Source: Candidatus Coprousia avicola
Lineage (GTDB): Bacteria > Actinomycetota > Coriobacteriia > Coriobacteriales > Coriobacteriaceae
Length of the DNA: 39,048 nucleotides
Reading direction: 5' to 3'
Assembly: GCA_018715125.1 (NCBI GenBank)
Contig: DVMF01000020.1
Span: 1 to 39,048, forward strand
This document shows, one piece after another, positions 1 through 7,483 of this stretch; the first letter of the stretch is position 1; each line of letters opens with the position of its first letter. Position numbers and translations under genes: made by a program. The notes below the pieces were generated by a model. It saw only the letters and a program-made list of their open reading frames with translations. It was not told where the DNA came from and did not search any database.

Positions 1-500
1 ATCCCCGCAGCCTCCTCGATGAGGGTGCGGCGCTCCTCGGGCCGGCTCTGCAGGATGGCGTCGAGCTTGCCCTGGCTGATGATGGAGTGCGTGTCCTTGC
101 CGAGGCCGGAGTCATGCAGGATGTCCTGGATGTCCATGAGGCGGCAGGGGCTCTGGTTGATGAGGTACTCGCTCTCGCCCGAGCGGTACATGCGCCGGGT
201 GATCGCCACCTCGTCGAAGTCGACGGGCAGCACGTGGTCGGCGTTGTCGAGCACGAGCGTGACCTCGGCGACGCCCACCGGCTGGCGCGCCGAGGAGCCG
301 GAGAAGATGACGTCCTCCATGGCCTGGCCGCGGAGCTGCTTGGCGCTCTGCTCGCCGAGGACCCAGAGGATGGCATCCGAGATATTCGATTTGCCCGAGC
401 CGTTGGGCCCCACGATAACGGTGAGGCCGGGCTCGAAGGTCATATGGGCGCGGTCGGCAAACGACTTGAACCCCTTGAGGGTGAGGGACTTCAGGTACAC
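1..500 (-). CDS. smc: Chromosome segregation protein SMC, N-terminal part (gene runs off the left edge)
   Basis: This is the ATP-binding head of the SMC ATPase, which forms the bacterial condensin with ScpA and ScpB and acts on the nucleoid. About 166 codons are present; the hinge and C-terminal head lie beyond base 1. The reading begins [15 protein letters not shown], the family N-terminus. A Walker [10 protein letters not shown], sits at residues 31-39, followed by the Q-loop region and a G-L-G-K-D-T-H stretch typical of SMC. I chose the GTG at 500 because AGGGG lies about 6 bases upstream and it follows the rnc stop by 9 bases. It is the last visible gene of the acpP-rnc-smc transcript. 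Identity is firm from sequence. Confidence 0.96.
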   Translation of the reverse strand, partial: MYLKSLTLKGFKSFADRAHMTFEPGLTVIVGPNGSGKSNISDAILWVLGEQSAKQLRGQAMEDVIFSGSSARQPVGVAEVTLVLDNADHVLPVDFDEVAITRRMYRSGESEYLINQSPCRLMDIQDILHDSGLGKDTHSIISQGKLDAILQSRPEERRTLIEEAAG

Positions 501-509
501 CGGGAACCC

Positions 510-1235
510 CTAACCCGCAGCGGGGCGCGGAATCGCCCCGTCCTTGGTGTACCCCAACCGCTCGAGGGCATCGCGCGCCGCCTCGGCCTCTGCCTCCTTC
601 TTGGAGGAGCCGACGCCACGCCCTTGGCGCGCCCCGTCGATGAGGACGACGGCCGTAAACGTCGGCGCATGCGCCGGCCCCTCGGTTCCCACCAGCTTGT
701 AGGCGGGCGAGGGAAGGCCGTCGCTCTGGACGCATTCCTGTAAAAACGACTTGGGGTTCTCGGGCCTCTCGGCGCGGTCTGCCGCCAGATGCGGCTGCAG
801 CGTGCGGAGGATGAACGCCTCGGCAACATCCCAGCCGCCATCGAGGAACAGCGCCCCGACGAGCGACTCGTACACGTTCTCGAGCGCGGAGTGAAGGCCG
901 CGCGCGCCCGTACCGGACTCGGAGGCGCCGAAGAAGATGCACGGCGCGATACCGAGCTCCTCCCCCACCTCGGACAGCGTGGAGCCGGCGACAAGCGACA
1001 CCTTGAGCCGCGTGAGCCGCCCCTCGTCGAGATGGGGATATGCCTCGAAGAGGGCGCGGGCCACGATGGCGCCCAAGATGGAGTCGCCGAGGAACTCGAG
1101 CCGCTCGTACGAGGAGCCGACCGGCTCCCCCTCGACGGCCGAGGGATGGGTAAGGGCGCGGCGCAGCAGCGTCTTATCGGTGAACTCGTAGCCGCAGATG
1201 CGCTCGGCGCGGGCGAGCTTTTCAGAAATCGGCAA
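510..1235 (-). CDS. rnc: Ribonuclease III
   Basis: Double-strand-specific endoribonuclease that processes rRNA precursors and structured mRNAs in the cytoplasm. The product is 241 residues, normal for the family. The catalytic domain has the signature ERLEFLGDS at residues 44-52 and a second acidic helix (E-N-V-Y-E-S-L-V-G-A). A C-terminal double-stranded-RNA-binding domain runs from about residue 160 and includes G-S-S-K-K-E-A-E-A-E-A-A. The reading frame stays open further upstream into acpP, but those residues are not family-like. The TTG at 1235 is preceded by AGGAGG at 9 bases, embedded in the end of acpP, and lies 4 bases after the acpP stop, which suggests translational coupling. The order acpP-rnc-smc is common in bacteria. 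Confidence 0.96.
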   Translation of the reverse strand: MPISEKLARAERICGYEFTDKTLLRRALTHPSAVEGEPVGSSYERLEFLGDSILGAIVARALFEAYPHLDEGRLTRLKVSLVAGSTLSEVGEELGIAPCIFFGASESGTGARGLHSALENVYESLVGALFLDGGWDVAEAFILRTLQPHLAADRAERPENPKSFLQECVQSDGLPSPAYKLVGTEGPAHAPTFTAVVLIDGARQGRGVGSSKKEAEAEAARDALERLGYTKDGAIPRPAAG

Positions 1236-1239
1236 GTCC

Positions 1240-1482
1240 TTATGCCTCCTGAGCTGCCTCGATGGCATCGAGGGCGTCGCCCACCGAGCTGATGGCGAGC
1301 AGGCGGTCCTCGGGGATCTCGATGTCGAACTCATCCTCGAAGGCCGTCACGAGCTGCAGGCGATCGAGCGAATCGGCATCAAGGTCATCGAACGTGGTGG
1401 CCTCGGTGATGTCGTCTTGATTGATACCGAGGACATCGGCTGCGACCTCGGCGACCTTCTCGAGCATCTCAGTGCGCTCCAT
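1240..1482 (-). CDS. acpP: Acyl carrier protein
   Basis: Small acidic carrier (80 residues) that holds growing fatty acyl chains on 4'-phosphopantetheine during type II fatty-acid synthesis. The attachment serine is S38 in D-A-D-S-L-D, matching the conserved DSL motif. Asp and Glu residues dominate, as expected. The ATG has GGAG 7 bases upstream. It lies downstream of plsX, which uses acyl-ACP, and just ahead of rnc. A good sigma-70-like promoter lies 50-80 bases upstream, so acpP can be transcribed apart from plsX. Confidence 0.97.
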   Translation of the reverse strand: MERTEMLEKVAEVAADVLGINQDDITEATTFDDLDADSLDRLQLVTAFEDEFDIEIPEDRLLAISSVGDALDAIEAAQEA

Positions 1483-1534
1483 GGTTGCTCTCCTTCCCGG
1501 ATGCCGGCAAGCGGCCCGTTAGATACTGTGTCCG

Positions 1535-1563
1535 ATTCTACCCTGATGCGTCCCCGCGCTCAA
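1535..1563 (-). promoter_or_regulatory. Sigma-70-type promoter of acpP-rnc-smc
   Basis: On the minus strand TTGAGC (1563-1558) is followed after exactly 17 bases by TAGAAT (1540-1535). This agrees well with the TTGACA/TATAAT consensus. The predicted start lies about 45 bases before the acpP ATG. An inverted repeat sits immediately upstream of the -35. Confidence 0.7.
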
Positions 1564-1571
1564 CGACGGAC

Positions 1572-1585
1572 GCGGTCTAAACCGC
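1572..1585. promoter_or_regulatory. Perfect 14-bp inverted repeat just upstream of the acpP promoter, candidate operator
   Basis: The arms GCGGT and ACCGC are separated by CTAA. The repeat lies 9 bases upstream of the acpP -35 box, inside a plsX-acpP gap that also holds a longer imperfect inverted repeat (about 1606-1643). No T-run follows, so it does not look like a terminator. A regulatory protein site is inferred only from position and symmetry. Confidence 0.35.
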
Positions 1586-1643
1586 CGGACGCGGGCGACG
1601 CCTGTGGACGTCCCGCACGCGGGCCCCGCCGTGCGCGGCGTCC

Positions 1644-2663
1644 TTACGCGACGATACCGTCGACCGAGGATGCCACGGCATCGACCAGACCGGCGCGTAC
1701 CGCACGCGCGGTGGCGAGCGTGCCGTTCTTGACGGCCTCGACCGATGTCGCCCCGTGCCCGATGAGGACGACGCCCTTGAGACCGAGAAGGATCGCCCCG
1801 CCACGCGCGTCGCCGGAGAGCTTCTCCTTGATCTCCATCAGGGCGTCTTTGACGAGCAGCGCCGCGATCTTGCCCTTGAGCGAACCCAGAAGCGCGCCCT
1901 TGAGCTCTCCCAGCAGGTATTTGGCGGCACCCTCCGTCGCCTTGAGGGCGATGTTGCCGGAGAAGCCGTCGGACACGATGACGTCCAGACGGCCCGACAG
2001 CAGGTCGGTGCCCTCGGCGTTGCCCGCAAAACCCGGCACCCGTTCGGCCATGAGCGGGTAGCAGAGCTGCGTGAAGCGAGAGCCCTTGTGCTCCTCGGTG
2101 CCGTTGGAGAGAAGGCCCACGCGCGGACGCGCGATATTGCAGACCACGCGGGCGTAGGCGGAGGCCATCTGGGCGAAGCGCACGATGTCATCGGGCTCCA
2201 CGTCGGGGTTCGCGCCCATATCGGCAAAGACGGTGAGCGTGCCCTTACTGTTCGGCACCGCCGTGGTGATGCAGGGCCGCACCGGTCGGCGCTCCCCGTC
2301 CTCCTCGAAGCGGAACGGCGTCACGTACGCCGTGGCGGCCGCCGTGACGGCTCCGGTGGAACCCGCCGAGAAGAAGCCCTGGGCGTTCCCCTTCTTGATG
2401 GCGCGGCACGCGAGGACGATGCTCGACTTGCGCTTCGTCATGACCGCCTTGATGGGGTCGTCCTCCATCGTGATGACCTCGGGCGCGACGAGCGCCTCGG
2501 CGCGGTCGTGCTCGCGGCAGAACGGCTCCACGATATCGGCGGGACCGGTGACGAGCACCTCGAGCGCCTCGTCGGCCGCGAGCGCCGCGGCGATGCCCTG
2601 AAGGACGACGGACGGCTCCTCGTCGCCGCCCATAGCGTCCACGCAAACCCGTACGGTTTCCAT
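1644..2663 (-). CDS. plsX: Phosphate acyltransferase PlsX
   Basis: PlsX converts acyl-ACP and phosphate to acyl-phosphate, the acyl donor for PlsY in phospholipid synthesis; it is a peripheral membrane enzyme. The 339 residues match the usual length. Family features are the start V-D-A-M-G-G-D, the G-F-F-S-A-G-S-T-G-A segment, F-A-D-M-G-A-N, and V-S-D-G-F-S-G-N near the C-terminus. The ATG at 2663 has GAGGGGGAG directly upstream; codons further upstream in frame are not family-like. It follows rpmF by 90 bases that contain a strong hairpin and precedes acpP. The order DUF177-rpmF-plsX-acpP is a classical bacterial cluster. Confidence 0.97.
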   Translation of the reverse strand: METVRVCVDAMGGDEEPSVVLQGIAAALAADEALEVLVTGPADIVEPFCREHDRAEALVAPEVITMEDDPIKAVMTKRKSSIVLACRAIKKGNAQGFFSAGSTGAVTAAATAYVTPFRFEEDGERRPVRPCITTAVPNSKGTLTVFADMGANPDVEPDDIVRFAQMASAYARVVCNIARPRVGLLSNGTEEHKGSRFTQLCYPLMAERVPGFAGNAEGTDLLSGRLDVIVSDGFSGNIALKATEGAAKYLLGELKGALLGSLKGKIAALLVKDALMEIKEKLSGDARGGAILLGLKGVVLIGHGATSVEAVKNGTLATARAVRAGLVDAVASSVDGIVA

Positions 2664-2685
2664 AGCTCCCCCTCTTGATAGCAGA

Positions 2686-2710
2686 ATGGCCGACTCACCG
2701 AGCCGGCCAT
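2686..2710 (-). other. RNA hairpin in the rpmF-plsX gap
   Basis: On the minus strand, arms ATGGCCGGCTC and GAGTCGGCCAT enclose the loop GGT. The 11-bp stem is fully paired if one G-U wobble is allowed. It is followed by TCTGCTATC rather than a T-run, so a processing or mRNA-stability element between rpmF and plsX fits better than a full terminator. Confidence 0.5.
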
Positions 2711-2753
2711 GATCGATCAAACACACTCACGCATCGAGCCTTACCCGGAAGGG

Positions 2754-2933
2754 TTACTCCGTGACGATGACCTCGCGGTCCTTATAGTAGCCGCAGTTGG
2801 GGCACACGTGGTGCGGCAGCTTGACGGCATGGCAACGCGGGCAGACCGAGCGCGAGGGAGCGCTGATCTTCATATTGGCAGAGCGACGGGAGTGAGTGGC
2901 ACCGCGGCCCTTTTTTTGCTTAGGTACTGGCAT
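2754..2933 (-). CDS. rpmF: 50S ribosomal protein L32, zinc-binding type
   Basis: Small protein of the large ribosomal subunit, 59 residues. It begins M-P-V-P-K-Q-K-K-G-R-G-A-T-H-S-R-R, which is diagnostic for L32. Two CxxC pairs (C31/C34 and C44/C47) mark the zinc-ribbon form. The ATG at 2933 has AAGGAAGG 5 bases upstream, and the frame closes with TAA at 2754-2756. It lies between DUF177 and plsX, its usual neighbours, and has its own promoter upstream. Confidence 0.97.
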   Translation of the reverse strand: MPVPKQKKGRGATHSRRSANMKISAPSRSVCPRCHAVKLPHHVCPNCGYYKDREVIVTE

Positions 2934-2986
2934 GATGACCTTCCTTACATGGTTATGCTAACAGGCACGAATACGCGCAAGTAGCG

Positions 2987-3015
2987 ATATTAGCACAGAT
3001 GAGCTGCCCTGATAA
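2987..3015 (-). promoter_or_regulatory. Promoter upstream of rpmF with extended -10
   Basis: On the minus strand TTATCA (3015-3010) is followed after 17 bases by TAATAT (2992-2987), with TGC immediately before the -10. This gives the extended -10 pattern TGnTAnnnT seen at several genes here. It would fire about 50 bases before the rpmF start and let rpmF-plsX be transcribed separately from DUF177. Confidence 0.55.
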
Positions 3016-3071
3016 GGGGCTTTTTCTCACCACACGAGCTGCAAAACTGCCGCAGCGGGACCGCAGGCGCC

Positions 3072-3623
3072 CTACTCGTCGAAGGTGAGGTTCTTGAGCG
3101 CGGCAAAGGGGTTGTCGTCGCTCATGACGCGCTCCTCCTCGGCGCGCGCGGCGCAATCGCAGGTCTCGCGGTTGAGGTTGGTGCCGCAATGGGGGCAGAG
3201 CCCCTTGCAGTCGGGCTGGCAGAGCACGACGAAGGGCGTGTCCATCACCACGGCGTCCGACAGGGGCTCGGCAAGGTCGACGACGCGGTCCTCCGGCAGG
3301 ACCTCGAAGTCGTCGTCTTCGCCCGGCTCCTCCGGCTCGCGGAAGAGGTAATATTCCTGGATCTCGCTCGCGATGGAGAAATGCGCCGGGTCGAGGCAGC
3401 GGTCGCACGTACCGGTCACCTCGGCGCGGACCATCCCTGAGAGCAGGACGCCATCGCCCGTATGGGTGAAGACGACGTCGTAGGAAAGACCGTCATCGAG
3501 CGCGAACTCTTTCTCGCCCACCTCGTAGGCGGAGACGGGGACCGTCCCTGCAACCTGCCAGCTATCGCCGGGGTTCTCTAGATGGTCGGCGAGCTCGATG
3601 CGCACCGGATCCGTGAACGCCAT
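3072..3623 (-). CDS. DUF177 (YceD family) zinc-cysteine protein
   Basis: A 183-residue member of the DUF177/YceD family, conserved next to rpmF in many bacteria. In E. coli and plants members have been linked to 23S rRNA accumulation; the biochemical role is not settled. Two cysteine clusters are seen: C73/C76 in C-D-R-C-L, and the family hallmark at C135, C139, C143 and C146 ending L-C-P-H-C-G-T-N-L-N, then C155/C157. These probably bind metal. The ATG at 3623 lies 2 bases beyond the stop of the upstream gene, so translation is likely coupled. Confidence 0.9.
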   Translation of the reverse strand: MAFTDPVRIELADHLENPGDSWQVAGTVPVSAYEVGEKEFALDDGLSYDVVFTHTGDGVLLSGMVRAEVTGTCDRCLDPAHFSIASEIQEYYLFREPEEPGEDDDFEVLPEDRVVDLAEPLSDAVVMDTPFVVLCQPDCKGLCPHCGTNLNRETCDCAARAEEERVMSDDNPFAALKNLTFDE

Positions 3624-3625
3624 GA

Positions 3626-4129
3626 TCAGTACCCGTTCGTGAGGCCGGGGGCGCTCGCGCTCTCGGTCAGCTGCTGGCGGCAGCGCGCGACGGTGCCGGT
3701 GAGGCTCTTGAGGTTCTCCTCGAGGTGCGTGAACACCTGCTCCGCGTAATCCTCCGCCGCATAGCGCGTATCGCGCTCGTACTGGTCGGCGCGGGCGCGG
3801 ATGTCCTCGGCCTGCTGCTGGGCCAGGCGCACAATCTCCTGCTCGCCGGCGATGGTGAGCGCCTGCTGCTGCGCGTCGGCCACGATGGAGTCAGCCTGAG
3901 CGGTCGCCGAGGAGAGCAGCTCGTCGCGCTCGCGCAGGATGCGCCGGGACTTCTGCCACTCCTCCGGATAGCTCATGCGAATCTCGTCCAAGATGTTGAA
4001 GAACACCTCGGTCTCGATAACCTTGAACTGCGCGTTCTTACCAAACGGGGGCTTAGCGTCCTCGATGATGCCCTCGAGCTCGTCGACAAGGCTCTCGATG
4101 CGCTCGCCAGGAAGGGGTTCGCCCGGCAT
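3626..4129 (-). CDS. Coiled-coil protein of unknown function upstream of DUF177
   Basis: The 167-residue product has a hydrophilic N-terminus, an I-E-S-L-V-D-E-L-E-G-I-I-E-D-A helix near residues 12-26, then a long Gln/Ala/Glu-rich stretch (about 70-135) with heptad-like spacing, as in the stalks of DivIVA or ATP-synthase b-subunit proteins. No catalytic motif, signal peptide or membrane segment is visible. The ATG at 4129 is chosen because AAAGGAG lies 5 bases upstream; an in-frame ATG at 4144 would itself overlap that ribosome-binding site. It overlaps nothing but is 2 bases from DUF177 and presumably co-transcribed. A cell-division or envelope scaffold role is possible but not shown. Confidence 0.8.
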   Translation of the reverse strand: MPGEPLPGERIESLVDELEGIIEDAKPPFGKNAQFKVIETEVFFNILDEIRMSYPEEWQKSRRILRERDELLSSATAQADSIVADAQQQALTIAGEQEIVRLAQQQAEDIRARADQYERDTRYAAEDYAEQVFTHLEENLKSLTGTVARCRQQLTESASAPGLTNGY

Positions 4130-4164
4130 CCCGTCTCCTTTCATTGGGTACGTATCAAGCTCTG

Positions 4165-4173
4165 ATACTACCA
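4165..4173 (-). promoter_or_regulatory. Extended -10 promoter for the coiled-coil/DUF177 operon
   Basis: On the minus strand TGG is followed by TAGTAT (4170-4165), giving an extended -10 element about 36 bases before the ATG at 4129. No clear -35 is seen. It lies just after the coaD stop, with no terminator between the operons. Confidence 0.4.
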
Positions 4174-4189
4174 CATATGGTCGAGGTGG

Positions 4190-4687
4190 CTATTTAAAGC
4201 GCTCTTTGAGCGCCTGAGCGACACAAGCCGGCACGAAGAGTTCCACGTCGCCGCCGCACGAGGCGATCTGGCGCACCGCCGAGGAGGAGAGGTAGCCGAA
4301 CTCGGGGCTGCTCATGACGAAGATGCTCTCGAGCGACGCATCGAGCCGATAGTTGAGGTCGGCCTGCTGGAGCTCATATTCGAAGTCCGTCATGGCCCTA
4401 AGCCCCTTGACCACCGCGCCGGCGCCCACCTCGCGCGCGAAGTCGACGAGGAGCCCCGTGAAGGGCAGGACCTCCACCCCGTCGAGCCCCTCGAGCGCCT
4501 CGCGCGCGAGGGCGACGCGCTCATCGAGCGAAAAGGTGGTGCCGACGCCGTTCTTGCCGAGCGACGCCGCGACCGCAACCGTCACCCGGGGGCAGAGCCG
4601 CCGCGCACGGCGCACGACATCGAGGTGCCCGTACGTAATGGGATCGAACGTGCCCGGCACGAGCACATGCGTGATGCTGGAATCCAT
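4190..4687 (-). CDS. coaD: Phosphopantetheine adenylyltransferase
   Basis: Penultimate enzyme of coenzyme A synthesis: transfers AMP from ATP to 4'-phosphopantetheine. The 165 residues match the family. The nucleotidyltransferase motif GTFDPITYGH is at residues 12-21, and the S-S-S-A-V-R-Q-I-A segment near residue 130 matches the conserved adenylate-binding loop. I start at the ATG at 4687, which has GAGGAG 7 bases upstream; a GTG 15 bases earlier is unlikely because it precedes this ribosome-binding site. The gene follows the rsmD stop by 4 bases, a common rsmD-coaD pairing. Confidence 0.96.
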   Translation of the reverse strand: MDSSITHVLVPGTFDPITYGHLDVVRRARRLCPRVTVAVAASLGKNGVGTTFSLDERVALAREALEGLDGVEVLPFTGLLVDFAREVGAGAVVKGLRAMTDFEYELQQADLNYRLDASLESIFVMSSPEFGYLSSSAVRQIASCGGDVELFVPACVAQALKERFK

Positions 4688-4691
4688 ACCC

Positions 4692-5309
4692 TCACTCCTC
4701 ACCGGCGACCGGCGCCGTCCCCTGACCGTTGCCCTCGCCCTCGAATCTCAGCAGGTCCACCCCGCAGATGCCGTAGCGCTTCTCGCGCAGGACCTCGAAG
4801 CCCTCCGGTCGGGCGCCGCAATCGCGCGCCGCGTGCTCGTGCACGGCGAGCGCCCCGGGCGAGAGGGCGCCCCGCTCCCGCAGATGCCCCAGGAGCTCCT
4901 CGACGGGGGCGGCGCCCATCGCGTAGGGCGGGTCGAGGAGCACCAGATCGAACGGGCCGCCGAGAACGCGGCCGCGCGAAGCCTGGGCGAGCACGTCACC
5001 GCACACGACGCGCGCCTCCGTCGAGCCGGCGCCCATCTGCGCGAGGTTCTTGCGGATGAGCTGAGCGGCGCCCCGGTCGGCGTCGTAGATGAGGGCGAAG
5101 GCGGCGCCGCGCGAGAGCATCTCGATCGCCAGCGCGCCCGAGCCGCCGAAGGCATCGAGCACGCGCGCGCCGGCGATGCCCTCGGGCATGGCCGCATCGA
5201 TCATGGAGGCCATCGCCTCGCGCACGCGATCGGTGGTGGGACGCGTCACGTCCGACCCCGCGGGCTCGAGGAGCCTCCTGCCCCGCCATCTGCCACCAAC
5301 GACCCTCAT
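4692..5309 (-). CDS. rsmD: 16S rRNA (guanine-966 N2)-methyltransferase
   Basis: S-adenosylmethionine-dependent methyltransferase acting on 16S rRNA. The 205-residue product shows R-P-T-T-D-R-V-R-E (23-31), the SAM-binding segment L-D-A-F-G-G-S-G-A-L-A-I-E (51-63) and the catalytic DPPY at 126-129. The ATG overlaps the recG stop in an ATGA arrangement, and GAGGTGAG lies upstream, indicating coupling. The extra C-terminal residues after F-E-G-E-G-N are low complexity. Confidence 0.95.
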   Translation of the reverse strand: MRVVGGRWRGRRLLEPAGSDVTRPTTDRVREAMASMIDAAMPEGIAGARVLDAFGGSGALAIEMLSRGAAFALIYDADRGAAQLIRKNLAQMGAGSTEARVVCGDVLAQASRGRVLGGPFDLVLLDPPYAMGAAPVEELLGHLRERGALSPGALAVHEHAARDCGARPEGFEVLREKRYGICGVDLLRFEGEGNGQGTAPVAGEE

Positions 5310-7468
5310 CCGCCGCTCACCTCTCTCAACACGTCTCCGTAACGCGCCACGACCTCTGCGCGCAGCGCCGCGTCCTTTGGATCTTCGAGCGCCGGCGAAC
5401 GCGCGAGCAGGTCCTCGGCGTCACCGTGCGCCGCCTCGATGAGCTCGACGTCGGCCTCGAGGTCCACAAACCGGAGCGTGACCCCGCCGCTCTGCCTGAA
5501 GCCGAGGATCTCGCCCTCGTGGCGAAGCCGGAGGTCGAGCTCAGCCAGCGCAAAGCCGTCCTCGGTCCTCTCGAGGGCGCGCAGGCGCTCCTCGGCACGC
5601 GAGCGGGAGCCCGCGGCCCCCTGCATGATAACAAAGCACCGGCCCGGGAGCTTCCCGCGTCCCACGCGGCCGCGCAGCTGATGGAGGGTGGCGAGACCGA
5701 AGCGCTCGCCGTTCTCGATCACCATGACGGTGGCCTCCGGCACGTCGACGCCCACCTCGATCACCGTCGTCGAGACAAGGATCTCAACCGCACCCGTGCG
5801 GAACGCCGCGAGCGCGGCATCTTTCTCAGCGGCGGGCATGGGCCCGGTGAGCGCCGCCACCTGCGCCTCGGGAAAGATGCGGGCGATCTCTGCCGCCTCG
5901 GTCGCCACATCGTGGAGCGGCGCACGGGAGCCCTCCCCCTCCCCGGAGCCCCAGCCCGTCGCATCGTCGAGCGCGTCGCCCTTGTCGGAACGGTCGACCA
6001 GGGGGCAGACGACGTAGGCCCGCTCGCCCGCCCGGAGCGCCTCCCGGATCGCCGTGTAGGCGATGTCGCGGTTCGCGTCCGTGAGCACCTTGGTGGAGAC
6101 GCCGGCCCCGGGCACGGGGCGGCGGCGGATGATGCTCGCGTCAAGGTCGCCGTAGACGGAGAGGGCGAGCGTGCGCGGGATGGGGGTCGCCGTCATGACG
6201 AGAAGGTCGGCCCCCGGCCCCTTGGTGCGGAGCGCCCCGCGCTGCCCCACGCCAAAGCGGTGCTGCTCGTCGATAACGACGAGCGTGAGGCGCCGGAACG
6301 CGACGTCGTCGGAGAGGAGCGCCTGGGTACCGAAGGCAACGCTCACCGTCCCCTCGCGGAGCCCCCTGGTTCCGGCGGCGCGCTCGGAGGCGGGGGTGGA
6401 GCCGGTTATGAGCGTCCACGAGATGCCGGCTGCGTCGAGAAGCGGCCCGCATTTCTGCGCGTACTGCTGTGCGAGCACGCCTGTGGGAGCCATGACGGCC
6501 GCCTGCGTCCCCGTGTCGGCGGCAGCGGCCAGGGCGACGCAGGCGACTGCGGTCTTGCCGGTGCCGACGTCGCCGAGCAGAAGCCGGTTCATGACGCGGG
6601 AGCCGTCGGCCATATCGGCGAGTATCTCCTCACAGGCCCGCTCCTGCTCGTCCGAGAGCGCAAACGGCAGCGCCGCGCGCAGGCGGGCGACGTGCGAAGC
6701 GGGGGTATGCGCGACGGGGGTCACGTCGAGAAGCCCGTCGCGATTGCGGAGCCTGAGCGCGAGCTGCAAGAACAGAAGCTCGTCGTAGGCGAGCCGCGAC
6801 CGCGCCGCCCCGCGCTCGACGGCGTCTTTGGGAAAGTGGATGGCGCGAAGGGCCCTCCCCTCGCTCATGAGCCCCCGGCGCGCCCTGAGTCCGGCGGGCA
6901 CGGGGTCGCAGGTCACCGGCGTCCTCTCGAGGGCGCCGGCGACGATGCGCCGCATCCACGCGACGGAGATCCCCTCGCCCACGGGGTGCACCGGAACCAT
7001 CGACCCAGCGAGCGCATCTCCGTCGAGCTTCTCGAAGTGCGGCGTGGTCATGCGCTTGAACCCGTAGGAGAACTCGACCTTGCCGATGAGCGCGAGCCGG
7101 TCTCCGGGGGCGAGCTGCTGCGCGAGCCACGGCTGCTTGAAGAAAGCGGCCTCGAGCACGCCCGTCTCGTCGACGAGCGAGACCTCCACAACCGTGAGCC
7201 GCGGGCGCGGCCGCTTGAGGGTCACGCGGTCTACCACAGCGACGATGGTCGCCACCTCGCCGAGCGGCGCCGCCTCGATGGTCAGGGCATGCGTGAAGTC
7301 GAGATAGCGGCGCGGCACATGCAGGAGGAGGTCCCCGACCCGCTCGATGCCGAGCCGGCGGAGGGCCTCCTCACGGGTACCGGAAACATATTTGAGCCGG
7401 CTGACGTCATCAGCGAGCAGATGCGTCGCGGCGAGTCTCAGCGACGTGGAAGCGATTCCTGCGGCCAC
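5306..7468 (-). CDS. recG: ATP-dependent DNA helicase RecG
   Basis: Branch-migrating helicase that remodels stalled forks and recombination intermediates. The 720 residues carry an N-terminal wedge/OB domain (about 55-160), Walker A GDVGTGKT at 299-306, the helicase motif II DEQH at 400-403, and the C-terminal motifs V-I-E-V-G-V-D-V-P and H-Q-L-R-G-R-V-G-R-G. The GTG at 7468 is the likely start, although its ribosome-binding site is weak (AGGGG too close, AAGG further away), so the first few residues are uncertain. It is 15 bases from the fakA-like gene and overlaps rsmD by 4 bases. Confidence 0.95.
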   Translation of the reverse strand: MAAGIASTSLRLAATHLLADDVSRLKYVSGTREEALRRLGIERVGDLLLHVPRRYLDFTHALTIEAAPLGEVATIVAVVDRVTLKRPRPRLTVVEVSLVDETGVLEAAFFKQPWLAQQLAPGDRLALIGKVEFSYGFKRMTTPHFEKLDGDALAGSMVPVHPVGEGISVAWMRRIVAGALERTPVTCDPVPAGLRARRGLMSEGRALRAIHFPKDAVERGAARSRLAYDELLFLQLALRLRNRDGLLDVTPVAHTPASHVARLRAALPFALSDEQERACEEILADMADGSRVMNRLLLGDVGTGKTAVACVALAAAADTGTQAAVMAPTGVLAQQYAQKCGPLLDAAGISWTLITGSTPASERAAGTRGLREGTVSVAFGTQALLSDDVAFRRLTLVVIDEQHRFGVGQRGALRTKGPGADLLVMTATPIPRTLALSVYGDLDASIIRRRPVPGAGVSTKVLTDANRDIAYTAIREALRAGERAYVVCPLVDRSDKGDALDDATGWGSGEGEGSRAPLHDVATEAAEIARIFPEAQVAALTGPMPAAEKDAALAAFRTGAVEILVSTTVIEVGVDVPEATVMVIENGERFGLATLHQLRGRVGRGKLPGRCFVIMQGAAGSRSRAEERLRALERTEDGFALAELDLRLRHEGEILGFRQSGGVTLRFVDLEADVELIEAAHGDAEDLLARSPALEDPKDAALRAEVVARYGDVLREVSGG

Positions 7469-7483
7469 ACCCCTGACGCTACC

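Noticed and set aside
1606-1643. An imperfect inverted repeat after plsX as a terminator
   Set aside because: Several mismatches and no T-run; transcription may continue into acpP.
3003-3026. A possible plus-strand terminator between rpmF and DUF177 (GCCC-loop-GGGC then TTTTT)
   Set aside because: The stem is only 4 bp and no plus-strand gene ends there; the same bases hold the minus-strand rpmF promoter.
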